NCBI GenBank assembly: GCA_947589305.1
Contig: CANQAP010000003.1
Coordinates: 62,001-126,000 of the forward strand
Source: an uncultured Lachnospiraceae bacterium
GTDB lineage: Bacteria; Bacillota; Clostridia; Lachnospirales; Lachnospiraceae
Direction: 5' to 3'
DNA length: 64,000 nt
Position numbers and translations under genes: made by a program. Positions within the stretch are counted from its first letter, which is position 1; each line of letters begins with the position of its first letter. A model generated the notes under the pieces. It ran no database searches, was not told where the DNA came from, and saw only the letters and a program-made list of their open reading frames with translations. Positions 48,082 through 55,890 of the stretch are shown here, piece by piece.

Positions 48082-48498
48082 TTATATCTTTTTTCTTATC
48101 TGAGCCGCCAGTTCCCGAAGCTCTGTCTGCACGGATTCCTGTTGTTCCCATTTCAAAGAGATATTGTCTCCTTCATAACGCGGAATCAGGTGTAAATGAA
48201 AATGAAAGACTGTCTGCCCTGCTATGATGCCGTTATTCTGCACGATATTCATCCCGTCACACTTCAGAATGCTTTTCATCGCGCGTGCCACTTCCGTCGC
48301 CAAAGAAAATAACTTCCCCGCCGTATCGGCATCAATATCAAAAATATCCTTAAAATGCTCTTTCGGAAGTATCAACGCATGTCCCTTGCTCGCCGGCGAT
48401 ACGTCTAAGATCACACGAAAATCTCCGTTTTCGTATATCGTCGCTGACGGAATCTCTCCATTCGCGATTTTACAAAAAATACAATCTTTTTCTGCCAT
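48082..48498 (-). CDS. HIT-family nucleotide hydrolase (Hint type)
   Basis: 138 residues. The zinc-binding CIFCK at the start and the histidine triad HFHLHLIPR are intact, and GHALILPKEHFKDI is typical. Members cleave nucleoside phosphoramidates or adenylylated side chains. It is a single-gene unit with its own promoter and terminator. Confidence 0.94.
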   Translation of the reverse strand: MAEKDCIFCKIANGEIPSATIYENGDFRVILDVSPASKGHALILPKEHFKDIFDIDADTAGKLFSLATEVARAMKSILKCDGMNIVQNNGIIAGQTVFHFHLHLIPRYEGDNISLKWEQQESVQTELRELAAQIRKKI

Positions 48499-48530
48499 TC
48501 CTGCCGTCCTCCCTTATGATTGCTTCTTCC

Positions 48531-48559
48531 ATTGTAAACCGAATCGAGATTTTTTACAA
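48531..48559 (-). promoter_or_regulatory. SigA-type promoter of the HIT gene
   Basis: TTGTAA, 17 bases, TACAAT, 32 bp before the start codon. Confidence 0.65.
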
Positions 48560-48578
48560 GGTATTTTTCGAACCAATG

Positions 48579-49058
48579 TTATGCCTGTAACCCCCGCTTT
48601 CGACCTTCCAGCGGATTACAGCTTTCATTTAAATATCCTTTTCCATAGGTTAAGCCGGCATATACCTGCTGTGTATTTTCCATGATCGGAGAATCATTGT
48701 CCGTCCTGCTGATCTCTAAAAAGGAACTGCGCAGCTTTGTCAGGATCCTTTTGCTTTCCGTCAGATGAACCGGCTTTCGTTTTACGACAGACATCAGAAG
48801 CTGTTTATCCACAAATAAGTACAGCGACATCACATCACATGCCACCTGTGAATCCATCTTGGACATCGCCATCAGTTCATGCAGAAACCCTTTTGCCTGC
48901 TGCAGCGAGTGTTCAAACATCGCCGCATCTCCCGCCTGATCGCGGGCTTCACTTTCCTCTATACAATCCAAGATCATATCATACAAAACCACTGCCAGCG
49001 AGGAAGCGTTCGACTGCGTGATCCTCATGGTATAAGTATTGATCTGCTCCTTTGTCAT
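48579..49058 (-). CDS. FliS-like chaperone paralogue
   Basis: 159 residues from the ATG at 49058, nine bases after GGAGG. The first helices (YTMRITQSNASSLAVVLYDM) follow the FliS pattern (compare KVETASPAELTLMLYE of the true FliS here), and the rest is a helical bundle about 35 residues longer. It is 23 bp behind the sigma-28-driven gene at 49082-49834, so the two are surely co-expressed. It may be a dedicated chaperone for that protein or its paralogues (inference). A FliS acting on the long flagellin is the alternative. Confidence 0.75.
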   Translation of the reverse strand: MTKEQINTYTMRITQSNASSLAVVLYDMILDCIEESEARDQAGDAAMFEHSLQQAKGFLHELMAMSKMDSQVACDVMSLYLFVDKQLLMSVVKRKPVHLTESKRILTKLRSSFLEISRTDNDSPIMENTQQVYAGLTYGKGYLNESCNPLEGRKRGLQA

Positions 49059-49081
49059 GCTCTCTTTCCTCCGTATCCGGA

Positions 49082-49834
49082 TCATCCACGAAAATCGATA
49101 TGTTGTCCCAAAGATTTTTCCTCTTCGGTCTCGATTTCATCGCTTCGTTGTTCCCATTTATAGTTTTCGATGTTACGGAGCAATTCATCAATCGATGAAC
49201 CGGTCACCGTTACCGTGTCCTCTTCTTCCCGCAGCGCTTCTTCTTCCTCTGCGTGATTGGCACGTTCCGTCTTACGACGCTCCATACGTTTTTTTTCTTC
49301 GGCTTTCTTCGCTTTCTTCTTGGCTTCCGCCTTTTTTTCGGCACTCTTTTTGATTCTTTCTTTTTGTGCTTTCGAAGATTTTTCCAATACGGCAAAGAAT
49401 GAAGTCAGTCCGCCGTCATTCACCTGCATCCCATACGTCTTTACTTTGTTACCGCTGCTGTTCAGGCTTGATTTTAACTGAGCCAGTTGTAAAGTCGCAT
49501 TACTAATGATGCTCTCATACTGCTTACGGTATTTTTCATCCGTCGCCATGCGTTCAATCTTATCCTCGTCGATCAAAACGACCATGCGATTTGCATTCGC
49601 ATAATTGCCCGCATTCGCCTGCGCAACTGTTTTCATGTCTTCACTTACCAAAATGAAATCCATGTTTGAATACTTTTTCTTCAGTTGCTCGTAGTATTTT
49701 TTTCCTTCTTCACTCAGCTCCGGCGCGCCGATGGTTTTCCCATAATTTGCCTTCTGCTTCTTTTCGGTCTTCTGGGCTGTCGTATACCCTTCGACCGATT
49801 GTGTTCCCGCTTGAGAAACCGCATTTGCATTCAT
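49082..49834 (-). CDS. Uncharacterised family protein 1 (DUF6033-like), sigma-28-linked
   Basis: 250 residues from the ATG at 49834, nine bases after AAGGAGG. I do not know its function. The N-terminal 30 residues are polar and Ala/Gln/Lys-rich, like unstructured flagellar export signals. A globular part follows (about 40-150) with the block KIERMATDEKYRKQ that recurs in the proteins encoded at 50987-51886 and 51929-53026. A highly charged Lys/Glu/Arg helix (about 155-205) and an acidic tail end it. The family resembles DUF6033-type proteins of Lachnospiraceae (name from memory). No signal peptide or membrane helix. Confidence 0.8.
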   Translation of the reverse strand: MNANAVSQAGTQSVEGYTTAQKTEKKQKANYGKTIGAPELSEEGKKYYEQLKKKYSNMDFILVSEDMKTVAQANAGNYANANRMVVLIDEDKIERMATDEKYRKQYESIISNATLQLAQLKSSLNSSGNKVKTYGMQVNDGGLTSFFAVLEKSSKAQKERIKKSAEKKAEAKKKAKKAEEKKRMERRKTERANHAEEEEALREEEDTVTVTGSSIDELLRNIENYKWEQRSDEIETEEEKSLGQHIDFRG

Positions 49835-49863
49835 AGTCATCATCCTCCTTGATTCTGTATGTT

Positions 49864-49877
49864 GTAAATCCGTTTAC
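49864..49877 (-). promoter_or_regulatory. Leader hairpin with GGA loop
   Basis: GTAA and TTAC (five pairs if the A-U closing pair is counted) enclose ACGGAT. The GGA loop resembles a CsrA site and lies between the sigma-28-like promoter and the start codon at 49834. Confidence 0.4.
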
Positions 49878-49885
49878 TACATATA
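49869..49885 (-). repeat. 17-bp inverted repeat, left copy
   Basis: Reads TATATGTAGTAAACGGA on the minus strand. The identical sequence lies on the plus strand at 53083-53099, so the pair brackets a 3.2-kb segment. Confidence 0.7.
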
Positions 49886-49887
49886 AT

Positions 49888-49915
49888 ATATCGGCAACTG
49901 CATGTCGGTTGTTTA
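49888..49915 (-). promoter_or_regulatory. Sigma-28-type promoter of the family-1 gene and FliS-like gene
   Basis: TAAACAAC, 12 bases, GCCGATAT. The -10 has seven of eight consensus bases. The TAA of the -35 is the stop codon of the ohrR-like gene. Confidence 0.7.
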
Positions 49916-50377
49916 GAGCCGGTTTTCATGCCCGTCGATCTCTTGCAAAGAATCCAGTATCTTGTACAGCAGCCGATACAACTGCGCGGCTTCTTCCGGC
50001 ACCAGATGCACGCAGCCAGCGATTTTTTCCGGAACATGAACCGCCTTCTTTTTCAATACTCTTCCTTGGTCCGTCAGAGCCGCATATAGTACCCGCTCGT
50101 CCTGCGTGGAACGGGTACGCGTCACATAGCCCTTTGCTTCTAAGCTTTTTAAAACCGGCGTCAGCGTGCCGGAATCCAAAAACAACTTTTTACCCAGTTC
50201 TTTGACATTTATGCGTTCCTCTTCCCAAAGCACCATCATGACAAGATACTGCGTATATGTCAGATCAAGTTGTTCTAGATAAGGTCTGTACTGTTTGATG
50301 ATCTCCCGTGAACAGGCGTATAACGGAAAGCACAACTGGTTCTCCAATTTTAAGCCATCCCATTCCGACTTACTCAT
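49913..50377 (-). CDS. ohrR: OhrR-type MarR-family peroxide regulator
   Basis: 154 residues. MarR winged helix (about 45-110): YTQYLVMMVLWEEERINVKE, LDSGTLTPVLKSLEAKGYVT, and RTRSTQDERVLYAALT. The N-terminal NQLCFPLY places a reactive Cys (Cys16) exactly where OhrR proteins sense organic hydroperoxides. It lies 51 bp after the peroxidase gene, so it should repress that operon, including itself, until its Cys is oxidised. Confidence 0.9.
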   Translation of the reverse strand: MSKSEWDGLKLENQLCFPLYACSREIIKQYRPYLEQLDLTYTQYLVMMVLWEEERINVKELGKKLFLDSGTLTPVLKSLEAKGYVTRTRSTQDERVLYAALTDQGRVLKKKAVHVPEKIAGCVHLVPEEAAQLYRLLYKILDSLQEIDGHENRL

Positions 50378-50428
50378 AACCGTCCTCCAAATGCGTGTTT
50401 CGTTTCTCTGTTTCCCGTCCGGGCTGTG

Positions 50429-50908
50429 TCATACGTTTAACAATTCCCTGATCGGCTGTTCTATTTTTTCCGGCGTGACCGTAGAGGCAAAGCGTTCCAC
50501 AACATTGCCATGCCGGTCGATCAGAAATTTCGTGAAATTCCACTTGATCTTATCTCCCAGAAAGCCGCCTTTTTGTTCTTTCAGATACGTATACAACGGG
50601 TGTTCTCCCTCGCCGTTCACTTCAATCTTTGCAAACTGTCTGAAAGTCACCCCATATCTTGACTGGCAAAAATCCACGATCTCTTCTTCCGTTCCCGGCG
50701 CCTGATTGCCAAACTGATTACACGGAAAATCCAAAATCTCAAACCCCTGTGCCTGATACTTTTCATACAGACTTTGCAGTCCAGCATATTGCGGTGTGAA
50801 TCCGCATCCGGTTGCCGTATTGACCACCAACAGGACTTTATCCTTGTAGTCGCTCAGATTTACATCCTTTCCTTCTGCATCTTTTACTGCAAAATCATAA
50901 ATACTCAT
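50429..50908 (-). CDS. Glutathione-peroxidase-family thiol peroxidase
   Basis: 159 residues. The family motifs are NTATGCGFTPQY with the peroxidatic Cys35, ILDFPCNQFG, and WNFTKFLID. The Cys (not Sec) at the active site and a Clostridial host suggest a thioredoxin-dependent peroxidase. It heads a two-gene operon with the OhrR-type regulator. Confidence 0.94.
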   Translation of the reverse strand: MSIYDFAVKDAEGKDVNLSDYKDKVLLVVNTATGCGFTPQYAGLQSLYEKYQAQGFEILDFPCNQFGNQAPGTEEEIVDFCQSRYGVTFRQFAKIEVNGEGEHPLYTYLKEQKGGFLGDKIKWNFTKFLIDRHGNVVERFASTVTPEKIEQPIRELLNV

Positions 50909-50929
50909 ATCTCTGCCTCCAACTTTTTA

Positions 50930-50959
50930 TATAATTTAATTGTGTTCAATTAAATTATA
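50930..50959. promoter_or_regulatory. Perfect 13+13 bp palindrome, probable OhrR operator
   Basis: Arms TATAATTTAATTG and CAATTAAATTATA around TGTT. On the minus strand its first six bases are the -10 TATAAT of the peroxidase promoter, an ideal place for repression. CAATT half-sites recall known OhrR boxes. Confidence 0.7.
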
Positions 50960-50982
50960 ATCAATTTATATGGAGACGTCAA
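50954..50982 (-). promoter_or_regulatory. SigA-type promoter of the peroxidase-ohrR operon
   Basis: TTGACG, 17 bases, TATAAT; the -10 is part of the palindrome at 50930-50959. Confidence 0.75.
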
Positions 50983-50986
50983 GATA

Positions 50987-51886
50987 TTAAAATATCCCCT
51001 TTTCCACACTTTGCCATGTGGCGGCAAACACCTCCTCCAATGAAAAGCCGCATATTGTATCTCCCAGCGCTTTCCGGAAGTCCTCATTGCCCATTAATTC
51101 ATGCAGGCGGGCTTTTGCCGCCTGTATCGACCGGAAGTTCATAAACTGCTGTGTCACCGACATGCTATGCTCCATCTGTTTTGCCTGCCAACGCTGCATA
51201 TAATATTCATGCCGCATCATCCGCAGTTCCCAAAATGTCGGCAGGTCGTCATCGCTTCCGCTTTTTGAATATGTAATCCTGCCGGACGATGAAGAACAGA
51301 CATTTGCAATGTTTCCGTCTTCTCCGATCACGATGCTTTGCGACATCTCCATCGTGATACCGGGAAGAATCGCTTCGTTGCGCACTGCATCAAAGGTAAA
51401 CCATGCTTCGATCCTTGCCATGATCTCATCCGCGTATTCCGAGTCCCGCTCCATCCGTTCCTGAACTTTCGGATGAATCACCACGGCTTTACTGCGTGGA
51501 GGCACCTGTCCCAATGCACGAATACTTGCCGATTCTGCATACGGCGGATTCGCTCCCTTCGGCTGCCAGTTTTCTAACGCCTGCGTATCGATGTTCTCCT
51601 GATATAACAAATAATGCGGATAATCATTTCTGGTACGCCAATAACCGGAACTTCCGTCAAATACATGGTACACCAGTCCCGGATACTTTGCCTTGAGGCG
51701 TTCTTCTAACGATATTGCCTGCACGTCTTTTGTTCCCTGCACGGTTTCCGTCCTCTGGCGATCCATCGTCTGAATTGCCGTCTGCCAAAAGGCATCGCCT
51801 GTCTGATACGCCTGATTGCGCTTTGCCGCCTTTCCGACAGCATTGCCTTGTTGATGAATATACAGCGACCAATCTCTTAATTCCAT
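50987..51886 (-). CDS. Uncharacterised family protein 2
   Basis: 299 residues, unknown function. The segment LKAKYPGLVYHVFDGSS and the block VVIHPKVQERMERDSEYADE (about 134-153) match the corresponding parts of the proteins at 49082-49834 and 51929-53026, in the same order. Unlike them it lacks a charged low-complexity C-terminal region, and instead has helices to the end. No signal peptide or membrane helix. It follows the 365-residue paralogue by 42 bp, so both probably come from one transcript. Confidence 0.75.
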   Translation of the reverse strand: MELRDWSLYIHQQGNAVGKAAKRNQAYQTGDAFWQTAIQTMDRQRTETVQGTKDVQAISLEERLKAKYPGLVYHVFDGSSGYWRTRNDYPHYLLYQENIDTQALENWQPKGANPPYAESASIRALGQVPPRSKAVVIHPKVQERMERDSEYADEIMARIEAWFTFDAVRNEAILPGITMEMSQSIVIGEDGNIANVCSSSSGRITYSKSGSDDDLPTFWELRMMRHEYYMQRWQAKQMEHSMSVTQQFMNFRSIQAAKARLHELMGNEDFRKALGDTICGFSLEEVFAATWQSVEKGIF

Positions 51887-51928
51887 ATCCGATTCTCCTC
51901 TCTTACTTGTATTGTCTTTCTTCTCGCT

Positions 51929-53026
51929 TTACATCAACAGATTTAAGGAAAATAAATCAGCCTCCGGATCCGTCTCGCCTGCCATTGCTTTTGCGGACAC
52001 TTCGCCCAGTTTTTTCTGCGCCTCTTTCATCATGTTCCGCACCTTCGCCACTTCATCTTCATCGCACATACCGTTTTCCACACCGGCTTCACAATCCGAT
52101 AAATCTTTTTCCAGCAATGCCATGACGGCTTTTACCTGTGCCGGCGTCTTGGCAGCCGCCAGTTGTCTCGCCCGCTTTTCCGCATTAAAACTCACCTTGC
52201 CGGAAACATGTTCGGAATCTTCCGTATCCGCGTCAAGATCTTCCGCCTTTTGATATTTGGCGCCGACGTTATCCGACCGCATCTCTTCATAAAACGCTTT
52301 TAACTCTTCCGCCTTCTGCTTTTTCCTCTTTTCCGCTCGTTTTTTCTCCTGCCTCTCTTTTAGTCTCTGCGCCTCGGATTTTACCGGATTCGATCTGTGG
52401 TTTTTCCTCATGCCACCCGTATCCATATGATCATATAGAAAACTCATACTCCGAACCTGCACATGAGAAGAAGTGCTGGAATAGCTGTGATCAGATGTAC
52501 AGCTTCCCCTGTACGGGATCCCGTCCATACTGTCATATGCACGGTTGTTTTCCGACAGTGAAAATATGCTTCCGGTCAAGTGTGCGGTCACATTCCGCCC
52601 GTCACTGTATTGTAACGTATAACCATACTTACCTTGTAATTCACTGTCCATCAACCCATATACCTTTGCCCGATAAGCAGGATCCGACGCCATTTTTTCC
52701 ATCTGCCGCTTGTCGATATACAGATAAAACGTACCCTGTCTTACGCTTTGCGGTTCCGTGTCCGTCAGGGTATATTCCGGAAACCATTCCTGTATCTCCT
52801 TTTTTAATTCTTCCGTCGTCAATACCCCCGCTTTATCCCGTTCGGATATTTTCTGAGCGTAATAGGAGACCGCCTGTTTTTTATACGCCTGAAATCCTGC
52901 ATTCATATCTTCGAGATATTGATAGACTTTCTTTGGATTCCAAACCGGTTTTTCCGCAGATCCTGTTTTTGATCTTCGGTATACGCTTTCCGCCTGAGAG
53001 GCTGCTACCGCTACTTGGATTGTCAT
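51929..53026 (-). CDS. Uncharacterised family protein 3, with charged coiled segment
   Basis: 365 residues, unknown function, ATG behind GGAGGG. The N-terminus (MTIQVAVAASQAESVYRR) is Ala/Gln/Ser-rich like that of the 250-residue paralogue. The shared core has IQEWFPEYTLTDTEP followed by YLYIDKRQMEKMASDPAYRA (about 78-120). A Ser/Tyr/His-rich linker, a strongly charged Lys/Glu/Arg helix (about 218-250), and a helical end follow. It is the first gene of a unit that includes the 299-residue paralogue, behind a possible sigma-28 promoter. No export signal of the Sec type. Confidence 0.78.
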   Translation of the reverse strand: MTIQVAVAASQAESVYRRSKTGSAEKPVWNPKKVYQYLEDMNAGFQAYKKQAVSYYAQKISERDKAGVLTTEELKKEIQEWFPEYTLTDTEPQSVRQGTFYLYIDKRQMEKMASDPAYRAKVYGLMDSELQGKYGYTLQYSDGRNVTAHLTGSIFSLSENNRAYDSMDGIPYRGSCTSDHSYSSTSSHVQVRSMSFLYDHMDTGGMRKNHRSNPVKSEAQRLKERQEKKRAEKRKKQKAEELKAFYEEMRSDNVGAKYQKAEDLDADTEDSEHVSGKVSFNAEKRARQLAAAKTPAQVKAVMALLEKDLSDCEAGVENGMCDEDEVAKVRNMMKEAQKKLGEVSAKAMAGETDPEADLFSLNLLM

Positions 53027-53052
53027 AATGGATCCCTCCTTTCTTTTCTATT

Positions 53053-53078
53053 GTATCGACCGATGTTCCCCTCTTTTA
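53053..53078 (-). promoter_or_regulatory. Possible sigma-28-like promoter of the family-3/family-2 genes
   Basis: TAAAAGAG, 10 bases, GTCGATAC. The -10 is good; the spacing is one to two bases shorter than at the other sites. The leader would be only about 20 bases. Confidence 0.4.
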
Positions 53079-53082
53079 TGCC

Positions 53083-53099
53083 TATATGTAGTAAACGGA
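53083..53099 (+). repeat. 17-bp inverted repeat, right copy
   Basis: Identical to the minus-strand sequence at 49869-49885. GTAGTAA occurs again 18 bases later (53108), so the half may be part of a composite site. Confidence 0.7.
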
Positions 53100-53127
53100 C
53101 TGCAAATTGTAGTAACTGGAACCCAAT

Positions 53128-53175
53128 CAAAAAAACACACCACAGCCAACCTTTGGGAAAGTTGGTGTGATGTGT
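53128..53175 (-). terminator. Strong terminator after the helical-bundle gene
   Basis: A 15-pair stem with one bulge (outer ACACA...TGTGT, inner CCAAC...GTTGG) and a short loop is followed by TTTTTTT on the minus strand. It insulates the family-3/family-2 unit from the upstream signalling genes. Confidence 0.88.
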
Positions 53176-53189
53176 CCTTTTATGCCGCC

Positions 53190-53624
53190 TTATAAATACT
53201 TTCGGATGTCTTTTGCCAAAGTCTCCTCCAGCTTGATCAGCTTTTTCGTGATATCCTTTGTCCGTTCTTCCGCCGCCTGATATTGATTCAGATACCGGTT
53301 CAGGGACTTGACGCCCATATTGCATCCGTCTGTGATCAAATCTGCAATCGTCTGATCGGATTCATCCACTGCCAGTTTGACGTTGGTTTTCATCCATGAC
53401 ATTCCTTTTGCCATCGGGTTCGGTTCTCTGCCGTCATCATGGTATTCATCCAGCAGATCCTGTATCTCCCGCTGCAGTTCTTCATGCTCATCCCTGCACC
53501 GGTTCAGATATTCCCGAAATTCTTCTCTCTTTACATACTCCATCACTTCATCAATGGATGACACACCCATTTTAACGCCTGAATCGCATTCTCGCAGTAG
53601 TTTAATCGTGTCCGGTTCTATCAT
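53190..53624 (-). CDS. Conserved four-helix-bundle protein of unknown function
   Basis: 144 residues, all helical. CDSGVKMGVSSIDEVMEYVK, NPMAKGMSWMKTNVKL and DGCNMGVKSLNRYLNQY are blocks that look conserved. The architecture recalls ferritin-like DUF2383-type bundles, but I see no full metal-binding Glu/His set. It starts 23 bp after the sensor-kinase gene and is followed by a strong terminator, so it may be the last gene of the flagellin-regulator-kinase unit. Confidence 0.78.
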   Translation of the reverse strand: MIEPDTIKLLRECDSGVKMGVSSIDEVMEYVKREEFREYLNRCRDEHEELQREIQDLLDEYHDDGREPNPMAKGMSWMKTNVKLAVDESDQTIADLITDGCNMGVKSLNRYLNQYQAAEERTKDITKKLIKLEETLAKDIRKYL

Positions 53625-53647
53625 TGGAACACCTCCTCCATGTTTTC

Positions 53648-55123
53648 CTATTCGGTAGTATTCCCATTTTTCAGAAAACTATCAGGGTTTCCCTGTAGCG
53701 TGACAAGAATCCGAAACCTGTCGCCTTCGACATGGATTTCCATACTTCCCAAATGTCGTTCGGCAATCTCCCGTACATTTCTCAAACCGAAGCCGTGTTC
53801 ATCCATGCCATTCGATAAACCGTCCGTTTTTGTTGACTGCAGCAATCCATCTTTTTTTGTGATCAAAGGCTTTCCATCGAAACGGTTCTCAACTTCGATC
53901 ATCAAAAACGGCGTCTTCTCTTTTACATGCAGACGGATGTAGCGGTTCCCTTCTTCTACACGCTCACTAGCTTCTAGGGCGTTGTCTAACAGATTATTTA
54001 ACAGGATCCCAATGTCAAAGGAGGGAAGCGCATCCGTTTCCGTATAATCAAAATCCATGGTAAACGTGATTTTCTTTTGCTGCATGATACGATATTTGTC
54101 ATTCACGATCACATCTGTAACGGGATTTCCGGTTCTATATGTATAGTCCAGCGCCTCGATCGTTTCATCCAGCTTTTCGATATACTTTTCCACTTCCTTA
54201 TATTCTCCGCCTGCTGCCAAACCCTTAAGGTTCATCATATGATTTTTCATTTCATGCCGCACCTTACGGACATTTCCATATAACTGTTCGACTTCTTCCA
54301 AGCGCAGCTGCAACGCTTCCGCGCGCTGCCGCTCAATAAACCGCTGTTCTTTTTCTTTTTGCAGATGAATATATGATTGATACAGATAGATCGCAGTCAT
54401 TTCACCGATAAATAACAAAATAGCCAAACACGGGATTTTCCAGATCATCTCTTTGCGGTCGTCATACAGGGCAAATACCCCTTCTCCCATGGCAACCGAC
54501 ACCTGTGACAAATCCGATATCATATGCGCGAGCATGGCTCCCACAACATTTAAGACACATAAAAACGGGATATCCTGCCATTTGATTTTCCAATAAATCT
54601 TCACTACCCTGCCGCAGATCATGATCATCAGCAGCAAAGACGCCGAATAAAATAGCAGGAGAAACCCCTGAATCAGCGCAAGCCGCCAATAAAAGGCATC
54701 CAGATCGACCGGCTGCTCGGTCACGAACGCATCCAGCCATGTTTTCGAATGTGTTTGAAAGGCACTGACTGCGATCATAAAGCTGAATGAATGGAAGCCG
54801 TAAAACAACGTCAGCAAAAAGCAACCTCTGCCGGAAGGAACCCCCTCTATCCGACTGCTATAGACAAACAAGATCGCTCCGGAAAGAAGGAAGCGCGTAC
54901 CAAATCGGACCGGCAGGAACACTATGGTCAGATTGACGGCAATCAGTAAAACGGCTGTTATCACAGTGAATGTCTTTTGTGACTTATTTCTATCCCGGAA
55001 GCTCATCCGCATGCCGTCCGGTATGGCGGTACGTTTCCAAAGGATGTACCAAGCAAGACCATCCAATATGACCAGATATAGGGAACAGATATAAGAAAAA
55101 AGGTTATATTCTTCCGGCTGCAT
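53648..55123 (-). CDS. GHKL (AgrC-type) sensor histidine kinase
   Basis: 491 residues from the ATG at 55123, seven bases after GAGGAG. About six membrane helices fill residues 5-225; a coiled coil (QKEKEQRFIERQRAEALQLR) leads to the H-box region RHEMKNHMMNLKGLA with the phospho-acceptor His, then the N-box LLNNLLDNALEA and G-box HGFGLRNV. Such kinases sense peptides or other surface signals and phosphorylate LytTR regulators. It overlaps the regulator gene by 20 bases. Confidence 0.9.
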   Translation of the reverse strand: MQPEEYNLFSYICSLYLVILDGLAWYILWKRTAIPDGMRMSFRDRNKSQKTFTVITAVLLIAVNLTIVFLPVRFGTRFLLSGAILFVYSSRIEGVPSGRGCFLLTLFYGFHSFSFMIAVSAFQTHSKTWLDAFVTEQPVDLDAFYWRLALIQGFLLLFYSASLLLMIMICGRVVKIYWKIKWQDIPFLCVLNVVGAMLAHMISDLSQVSVAMGEGVFALYDDRKEMIWKIPCLAILLFIGEMTAIYLYQSYIHLQKEKEQRFIERQRAEALQLRLEEVEQLYGNVRKVRHEMKNHMMNLKGLAAGGEYKEVEKYIEKLDETIEALDYTYRTGNPVTDVIVNDKYRIMQQKKITFTMDFDYTETDALPSFDIGILLNNLLDNALEASERVEEGNRYIRLHVKEKTPFLMIEVENRFDGKPLITKKDGLLQSTKTDGLSNGMDEHGFGLRNVREIAERHLGSMEIHVEGDRFRILVTLQGNPDSFLKNGNTTE

Positions 55124-55874
55124 CGTCATTCTCCTCAGATAGATAGCGCAGATATGCTTTCGCAAAATCATGGTATTTATACTTGGAGATCAAAATCACA
55201 TCTCCGTTTTTCATATATAGCTCCGAACGGTTGTATCTTTGAATATATTTCATATGTACCAGATACCCTTTATGAACCCGAAAAAAATCCGGCTGTAAGA
55301 TCCTTTCCAGCTCGCTGATCTTTTCATAATATTCGATCTGCTCCTGATCGAAATGGACGGTCACTTTCCGATTATGGCTTTCGATATAGCAGATCTTCTC
55401 TATCGGTATTTTCCGCACCTGCGACTTCGTTTTGACCGTAATCTCTTTCGGCGGCATCGCCTTTCCCTGCCGCATATGCCGATATTCCTGAACTGCCTGC
55501 CGGAACACCGCCTGAAATTCCGTCTCACGTACCGGTTTCAGAATATACTGAAACGCATGGATCGCAAATGCCGACCGCATGTATTCCGGTGATGCGGTCA
55601 CGAATATAAAAAGCGGCAGACTGCTCCCGTCTGCCTTTTGCCGTTCTTGGCTTTTTTTACGGAGCTGTTTCGCCGCTTCCATACCGTCCATATCCTTTAA
55701 TGCAATATCCATGAATACGATATCGATTCCCTGAAATCCATGCTCCCTTTGGTCTTGCAGAAATTCTTCTCCGGAAGAATATTCCGTGACCGTACAATCC
55801 GCTACCTGCGACTTTACCAGTGTACGCAGGTAGGAACGGATTGGTTGTTCATCATCACAAATGCCGATATGCAA
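55104..55874 (-). CDS. LytTR-family response regulator
   Basis: 256 residues if the TTG at 55874 (GGGGTG six bases upstream) is the start, which gives the usual MHIGICDDEQ. A GTG at 55883 is the alternative. The receiver (1-130) has DDE, the phospho-Asp in VFMDIALKDMDG, and the Lys in ILKPV. The LytTR DNA-binding domain (about 150-245) has VRKIPIEKICYIESHNRKVT. It begins 16 bp after the stop of the long flagellin gene, with no terminator between, so it should be transcribed with flagellin. Confidence 0.88.
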   Translation of the reverse strand: MHIGICDDEQPIRSYLRTLVKSQVADCTVTEYSSGEEFLQDQREHGFQGIDIVFMDIALKDMDGMEAAKQLRKKSQERQKADGSSLPLFIFVTASPEYMRSAFAIHAFQYILKPVRETEFQAVFRQAVQEYRHMRQGKAMPPKEITVKTKSQVRKIPIEKICYIESHNRKVTVHFDQEQIEYYEKISELERILQPDFFRVHKGYLVHMKYIQRYNRSELYMKNGDVILISKYKYHDFAKAYLRYLSEENDDAAGRI

Positions 55875-55890
55875 ATTCTTCACCCCGATT

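Noticed and set aside
53023-53325. 100-residue minus-strand open frame
   Set aside because: It overlaps the helical-bundle gene in another frame and runs through a strong terminator.
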